64,000 nucleotides of DNA from NCBI GenBank assembly GCA_021234155.1, contig JAJEKV010000086.1, positions 3,149,461-3,213,460 of the forward strand. The letters run 5' to 3'. The notes beneath the pieces are model-generated. The model was given only the letters and a program-made list of their open reading frames with translations, had not been told where the DNA came from and did no database searches. Source of the DNA: Isoetes taiwanensis. Taxonomy: Eukaryota > Streptophyta > Lycopodiopsida > Isoetales > Isoetaceae. Position numbers and translations under genes: made by a program. Every line of letters begins with the position of its first letter. Within the stretch, counting starts at the first letter, position 1. Below are positions 59,955-64,000 of the stretch, piece after piece.

Positions 59955-60510
59955 TGTTTGGGAGTCCGGGTTCGGGGAACTCGGAAGACAACTGACCCTC
60001 TGTGAGGACCCGTGGATCTAACAGGAGAGTCCGGGGGACTATGTCACGCGGGATTTGCAAGAAGAGAACAAAAAGAAGAAAACAGAACAAATAAGAGGAA
60101 AATGATAAGCTTCCTTGATATCAATGATGGACATACATGAGCTCTCGCAATAGAGAGAGAAAACTGAAAGGAGACAAGACTCAAAAACTCATCTAGCACT
60201 CATGTGCGAGCTCTTAGTCATATATATAGTACAATGGCCTCTGGCCCAATATAGACACTCTGACTGATCTCGGTGCCGACTCCTGGAAGGAGGCCTGATT
60301 TGCAGGAATGCTGGCGGTGCCTCTTGAGGTGCCCGAATCATCTTGTTGGCCGACGGTGGCGGGCGTCACTTCTCTTCTCGAAGCGCCTCTTAGGTTTGAG
60401 CTTTGGGCATCTGGTCTGGCTGCTTGGTCTTCGGCGGAGCCTTTGACGACTGACCCGCTGACTGTGGATCCTTGAGCTTGACCTGGTCCGTTGTATGCAC
60501 AGGACTAACA
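59955..60510 (-). repeat. Element D 5' LTR (556 bp)
   Basis: On + from TGTTTGGGAGTCC to GGACTAACA, then the duplication ATCAC. Compared with 49477-50063 it lacks about 22 bp before CACAGGACTAACA, and its middle is closer to the 3' LTR of B. Confidence 0.93.
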
Positions 60511-62012
60511 ATCACCTGCATCCGCATTTGGCTCATATTCAGCACCAAAACTTTTTTCTGGTGAAGGACCCCGTACAGAATGAATCTCAAGGGAATTAAT
60601 TTTCCCCCCTAAATCAGATGCACTAGGAATCTCTTCGTCATGGCTTCCAGTTGCAGTAGCATTTATCTCTGCAACATAATTGAAATGAGGAAGACCACAG
60701 AAAAATACAAAAAAATAAATCATGTATGTGGCATCGGTACTTACTTGATACGACTGCATTCAGTTGACTATCCAAATTTCGTTTTGGAGTCTCCATGCCG
60801 TCAGCAGCTGGGATTGACTTAGGAGTATCAAATGGGGTGAATTCTAGGTATAACCGGGAGGTATCTTGCAGTCTCATAACTGATCGAGGCATGGATAACT
60901 GTTGGATATCCTTGGTCTCAAATTTCTGCAATTCTGCAAACACTAAGTCAGTAGACCTGTGACAACATCAGTAAACATTAGTTAAGGCGAACCTATATTG
61001 TTTGCAGCGAACAATATCAAGCCTGGTGAGTTGACAACCATTCAAGAGGGTCACACACCAGGCTTTTTACTCTCTTTTCGATGTTCCTGTTTATATATAT
61101 CTAAAGTGCCCCTAAAATGAGCGAGTGATTTCATCCCAGGGGGCACTTTAGATACAATAAACAGGACAAGCAAAAGAGACTAAGCCAGCCAGGATGGAAG
61201 AGACTAAGCCAGGATGAAAGAGACCTGAGTACAAGCATCGAGACTTCCCAAACCTTGCTTTCACCCCTCTTTGGACTTACTTGTGTCTATTGGTTCTTGT
61301 GGTACCACTCGAACACCAAAAGCCAAAAGCCATGTCTCAGTCATAATGTGGCCACAACTGGGGCTGCAGCAGGTTCTAGAGTGTCTGCAAAACAAATTCA
61401 AAATCAATAGAGTCTTTAGACGAGGGTTAGAGATGATAATATTTACCTCAAATGGTGTGATAGACATGGAATGTGATATCGGTGATTTGCATTCGCTATC
61501 TGGCCCGGCAACATTTTACCCTCCCATTTCGCACAACGTCCACAAAATGGACAACCTTCATCACCCTCTTCTTACGCCTCGGGAAGCATTGGAAGTCGCG
61601 GGGATCTAAAGGAGTGTCATGACCACTACGCCGAGAAAAAATCTCAAATCTTTGCATTCGAGGTGTAGCTCAGCGATAAAGTCTTCACATGCCTTTAGCT
61701 CAATTTCAGTTTCTGTTAATTCCTTATTTAATTGTTTCAGCCCAGGCAACGTTGTACCATTTAGCTCTTCATCCTTTAGTTCACTTACAACCCGAACACC
61801 CTCTGCTGCTTTTCGATTTCTTTGTCATGATTGATTGCCATCTGTGCAAATCAGCTCTAATTTCGATGCTTTATGCTCCATCAACTCAATCTTTCTTTTG
61901 ATATCATTTTTCCTATCCTCGTTTGCTTGCAATCGCGTTGCTTGCATCTATCAAACCTAGCTGATGTTGCAGCCAACCATTCCTTCACAAGTCTGCCATA
62001 GTCTGCAAAACA

Positions 62013-62870
62013 AAACACTACATATATGTCAGCCTCCTAACATAGTAAGCCACGTACTGATGGAAAACCACAATCACACATAGTCTCTACACACCACCAC
62101 ATACCACCACACCACACACGAACCACACAACATGCTCGCAGATACACACCACACAACACAAATGGTGTCCGTGGTGGTGGTGGTGGGGTGGTGGTGGTGG
62201 TGGTGGTGGTGGTGGTGTGTGGTGGTGGTGGTGTGTGTGTGGTGGTGAGGTGGTGGTGGTGGTGGTGTGTGTGGTGGTCCGTGGTGGTGAGGTGTGGTGG
62301 TGGTGGTGGTGGTGTGTGTGTGGTGGTGGTGGTGGTGTGGTGGTGGTGGTGAGGTGTGGTGGTGGGGTGGTGGTGGTGGGGGGTGTGTGGTGGTGGTGGA
62401 GTGGTGGGACATGGTGGAGGTGTGGGGTGTGGTGGTGGGGTGTGGTGTGGTGTGGTGGTGGTGGAGTGTGGGGTGTGGTGGTGGGGTGTGGTGGGTGGTG
62501 GTGGATGGTGGTGGATTGTGGTGACATGGTGGAGTCTGGTGGTGTGGTGTGGTGGTGGTGGAGTGTGGTGGTGGTGGTGGAATGGTGGTGGTGGTGGTGG
62601 TGTGGTGGTGGTGGTGGTGTGTGTGGTGGTGGTGGTGGAGTGTGGTGGTGGTGTGTGGTGTGGGAGTGTGGCGGTGGGAGATGGTAGAGTGTAGTGGTGG
62701 GAGATGGTGGGGTGTGGTGTGGGACATGGTGGATGCCAACAACTCACCACCACCACACATACCTCATCTATCATTCTGGCATCCATTGCACGAAATGCCC
62801 CACAGATGGCATCATAGAGACACAACATGACAATACAGCCAACATGATGCAAAATGGTAGTAGACATACC
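62013..62870 (-). other. Intron of the FCP1-like gene carrying the right satellite
   Basis: The donor TCAG/GTATGT at 62870 and acceptor TTTTGTTTTGCAG at 62013 join exons in phase 1. A second donor (GATGAG/GTATGTG, about 62762) would retain 36 more codons in frame, so alternative splicing is possible, but joining from there gives a stop. Confidence 0.6.
62090..62757. repeat. Right CCA/TGG satellite of element F
   Basis: A short CCA-type part (62090-62150) is followed by about 570 bp of TGGTGGTG/TGTGGTGG units on + (62165-62735), then a short CCA part (62745-62757). Its main strand sense is opposite to the left array at 44790-45260, so the two are inverted about the element centre. Confidence 0.95.
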
Positions 62871-63735
62871 TGATTCTTGAAGTGGATTTGATGTTACCTT
62901 TTCTGTGTTGATAGAAACAATCTAGATCAAGCTTGAGATTTTTTTCTGTTGTAACACAACTAATAATTGAACATACCTGCAATGGCATGTTTTGGTCTCA
63001 GAACATTGCTCTGCTTTTCTGTTTTGATTGTGAGTTCAGATTGAATGTGTGGTCTAGAGGAACCTGATTTGGTTATTTCCCTATCATCTTCATCATCCCT
63101 GTCACTTTTACTATTTTCCTCCTCGTCAGGTTGGATTTGCCTATGCTTTCTCTTGGGTCTAGAAGAACTGGCCTCGGCTTTCTCATCGGGAGTTTTATAA
63201 TAATCCGAGAAGCTCTTCCAATTAACAGCCTCCCCCTTTATATGCAGATAATAAGCCACTGCCCAGGTTCCAGGAGCCATTCCACCCCATGTATGTGGCT
63301 TCCCTGTAATTCTTTTGTAAATTTGCATGAACTCTTTGTATTGTTCATTGCTCAGGTACATATGCCTTAATTTTTCAGTTTGAACAAAACATTTGGGGGA
63401 AAATACCTGTAGCCAGATTTATTTGGAACTCTGTCACCCCAAAGCTTCTTTAGATCTTCGTGGGGCACAATCTCTTGTTTGAGGAGAGATTTCATCGTGT
63501 AACCAGTGGCGTTCAATTCCGACTCCATTAGGGTTCAATCGGCAAGAAGCGGCAAAAAAACAGAGGAAGAGGTGATTCTTTCTTAATTCAAAAAGGTGGA
63601 CAATGACGTGGCATAAAATTCAAAATAACCGACGCTCATTAATTCGCACTCCCGCAATCTCCACTTCGGTATGCACCACCCGATTCTACCACAAAGGTGG
63701 TGCCAAAATGTGGCGTCAAAATGCACGTTTTTGAT

Positions 63736-63757
63736 ACACCACAGCGTGCTTTTACCC
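63736..63757 (-). repeat. Element F right terminal inverted repeat
   Basis: Ends CACGCTTTTACCC-type: on + CACCACAGCGTGCTTTTACCC is preceded by A, and is the exact inverse of 42550-42571. It is followed by TGGC, the target duplication. Confidence 0.95.
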
Positions 63758-64000
63758 TGGCATAGAGATCATCCGATTGATGCCCCATCATCGCCCACCA
63801 TGCTTCATTCCTCACTCACATGACCCTAATGGTCATGCGCACCTCTTGGTGCGTGTGGCCTAGAGAATGCCCTAAAGGCGTATCCCATCATCGCCCACAC
63901 GATCCAAAGATTCTAGCACATGCACCCTACTAGCTAGAATGCATGGGCCAGGACTTAAGGCTAACTAACAAACATACTAGCTAACCTCCTGGCAAGTCGG
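63758..64000 (-). mobile_element. Element E interior, continuation beyond transposon F
   Basis: The same degenerate repeats of about 100 bp as 42320-42549 appear (CCCATCATCGCCCAC at 63784 and 63887). It also has GCACCTCTTGGTGCGT, resembling GCACCTTGGTGCGT in element A at 6440. E continues past the window end. Confidence 0.8.

Larger units (their letters stand above)
49477..60510 (-). mobile_element. Element D: sister copy of element B inserted in the FCP1-like exon, 11.0 kb
   Basis: LTRs at 49477-50063 and 59955-60510 are flanked by ATCAC (49472-49476 and 60511-60515). Removing D and one ATCAC rejoins the FCP1-like exon in frame (codons ADAG then DEVD), which proves insertion. Gene order and orientation equal element B. 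D carries more indels than B, particularly in pol and in the middle of the LTRs. It is the most recent event in the nest. Confidence 0.95.
60511..63528 (-). pseudogene. FCP1-like gene of element F, 5' exons with Cys/His cluster (right of element D)
   Basis: It starts at ATG 63528 (MESELNATGYTMKSLLKQEI). Exon 1 is 63407-63528. A very short 41-bp GT-AG gap is followed by exon 2 (62977-63365: YLSNEQYKEFMQIYKRITGK, then an acidic Ser/Glu/Asp region). Exon 3 is about 62871-62903. A large intron with the TGG satellite follows, then exon 4 near 62013 (YGRLVKEWLAATSARFDRCK, frameshifted after). Next come a coiled-coil-like stretch (LKQLNKELTETEIELKACED), an exon ending at 61447 with CPFCGRCAKWEG and HRYHIPCLSHH, an exon at 61281-61384 (CCSPSCGH, LLAFGVRVV), an exon at 60745-60942 (MFAELQKFETKDIQQLSMPR), and an exon from 60668 that runs into element D. 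The Cys/His spacing suggests a PHD/RING-like zinc fold; this is tentative. Confidence 0.75.
42550..63757. mobile_element. Element F: large DNA transposon with transposase, FCP1-like and Ulp1-like genes
   Basis: Terminal inverted repeats of 22 bp (beginning GGGTAAAAGCACG) occupy 42550-42571 and 63736-63757, with no mismatch. They are flanked by the 4-bp duplication TGGC (42546-42549 and 63758-63761). Both flanks are element E, which confirms the insertion. Without the nested element D the length is about 10.2 kb. The transposase reads right from 42823; the FCP1-like gene reads left from 63528. A 4-bp duplication is typical of Sola-type transposons, but I cannot assign the superfamily. Confidence 0.9.

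Noticed and set aside
62037-62694. Pro/His/Thr and Gly/Val/Trp ORFs near the right end of F
   Set aside because: Satellite translation. Only the first codons of the minus frame (62763-62867) can be part of an alternative exon.
48749-63528. FCP1-like gene as a resident host gene
   Set aside because: It lies inside perfect 22-bp TIRs with a target duplication, and both flanks are the same retrotransposon.
42550-63757. Assignment of F to MULE or CACTA because of Ulp1
   Set aside because: The duplication is 4 bp, not 9 or 3. The ends do not read CACTA, and the transposase motifs differ from both families.

Overview
This is nuclear DNA of a land plant, and almost all of it is transposable elements. 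The evidence is several Ty3/gypsy LTR retrotransposons (one with an integrase chromodomain), a plant-type gag-only LTR element, L1-type LINE debris, and a large intron-bearing DNA transposon with GT-AG introns. The organism cannot be named from sequence alone; a seed-free plant or another large-genome plant is only a guess. I see no intact host gene, rRNA, tRNA or CRISPR.

Layout, left to right. (A) 1-8234: 3' part of a chromodomain-bearing Ty3/gypsy element, + strand, with a 1.6 kb 3' LTR. 8235-12391: LINE debris, a 61-unit TTG microsatellite and unassigned DNA. (G) 12392-15594: a complete gag-only LTR element (TR-GAG type) with TSD CTAAA. 15595-18774: LINE 3' ends and a decayed A-family LTR piece. 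(B) 18775-29800: a minus-strand 11 kb Tat/Athila-like Ty3/gypsy element with TSD ATTAT. It carries a 1044-residue ORF downstream of pol that runs into the 3' LTR, and a promoter-equipped antisense ORF. 29801-32220: unassigned DNA with hairpins. (C) 32221-40282: an A-family element whose 5' region encodes a histone H3-like protein; it is cut inside pol. (E) from 40283: a minus-strand A-family element inserted in C. (F) 42550-63757: a DNA transposon inserted in E, with 22-bp terminal inverted repeats and TSD TGGC. (D) 49477-60510: a sister copy of B inserted in F, TSD ATCAC. E resumes from 63758 to the window end. The nesting is therefore D in F in E in C.

Two parts deserve most attention. First, C carries a degenerate reading frame that starts MARTK and, about 290 codons later, ends in an unmistakable histone H3 fold with the plant H3.3-type residues. 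This sits in a family whose relative A has an integrase chromodomain, the class of domain that reads histone H3. Second, F (about 10.2 kb without D) has two convergent gene sets that begin about 230-275 bp from each end. A decayed transposase lies on +. An FCP1/HAD-phosphatase-like gene with a Cys/His cluster, and a Ulp1 cysteine protease gene, lie on -. Both sets carry CCA/TGG satellite arrays inside introns. The FCP1 and Ulp1 parts can be joined in frame by a plausible intron, so they may be one protein.

Most genes are broken by frameshifts. In B and D many small differences fall on CTG/CAG sites, so part of this decay may be base-calling error.
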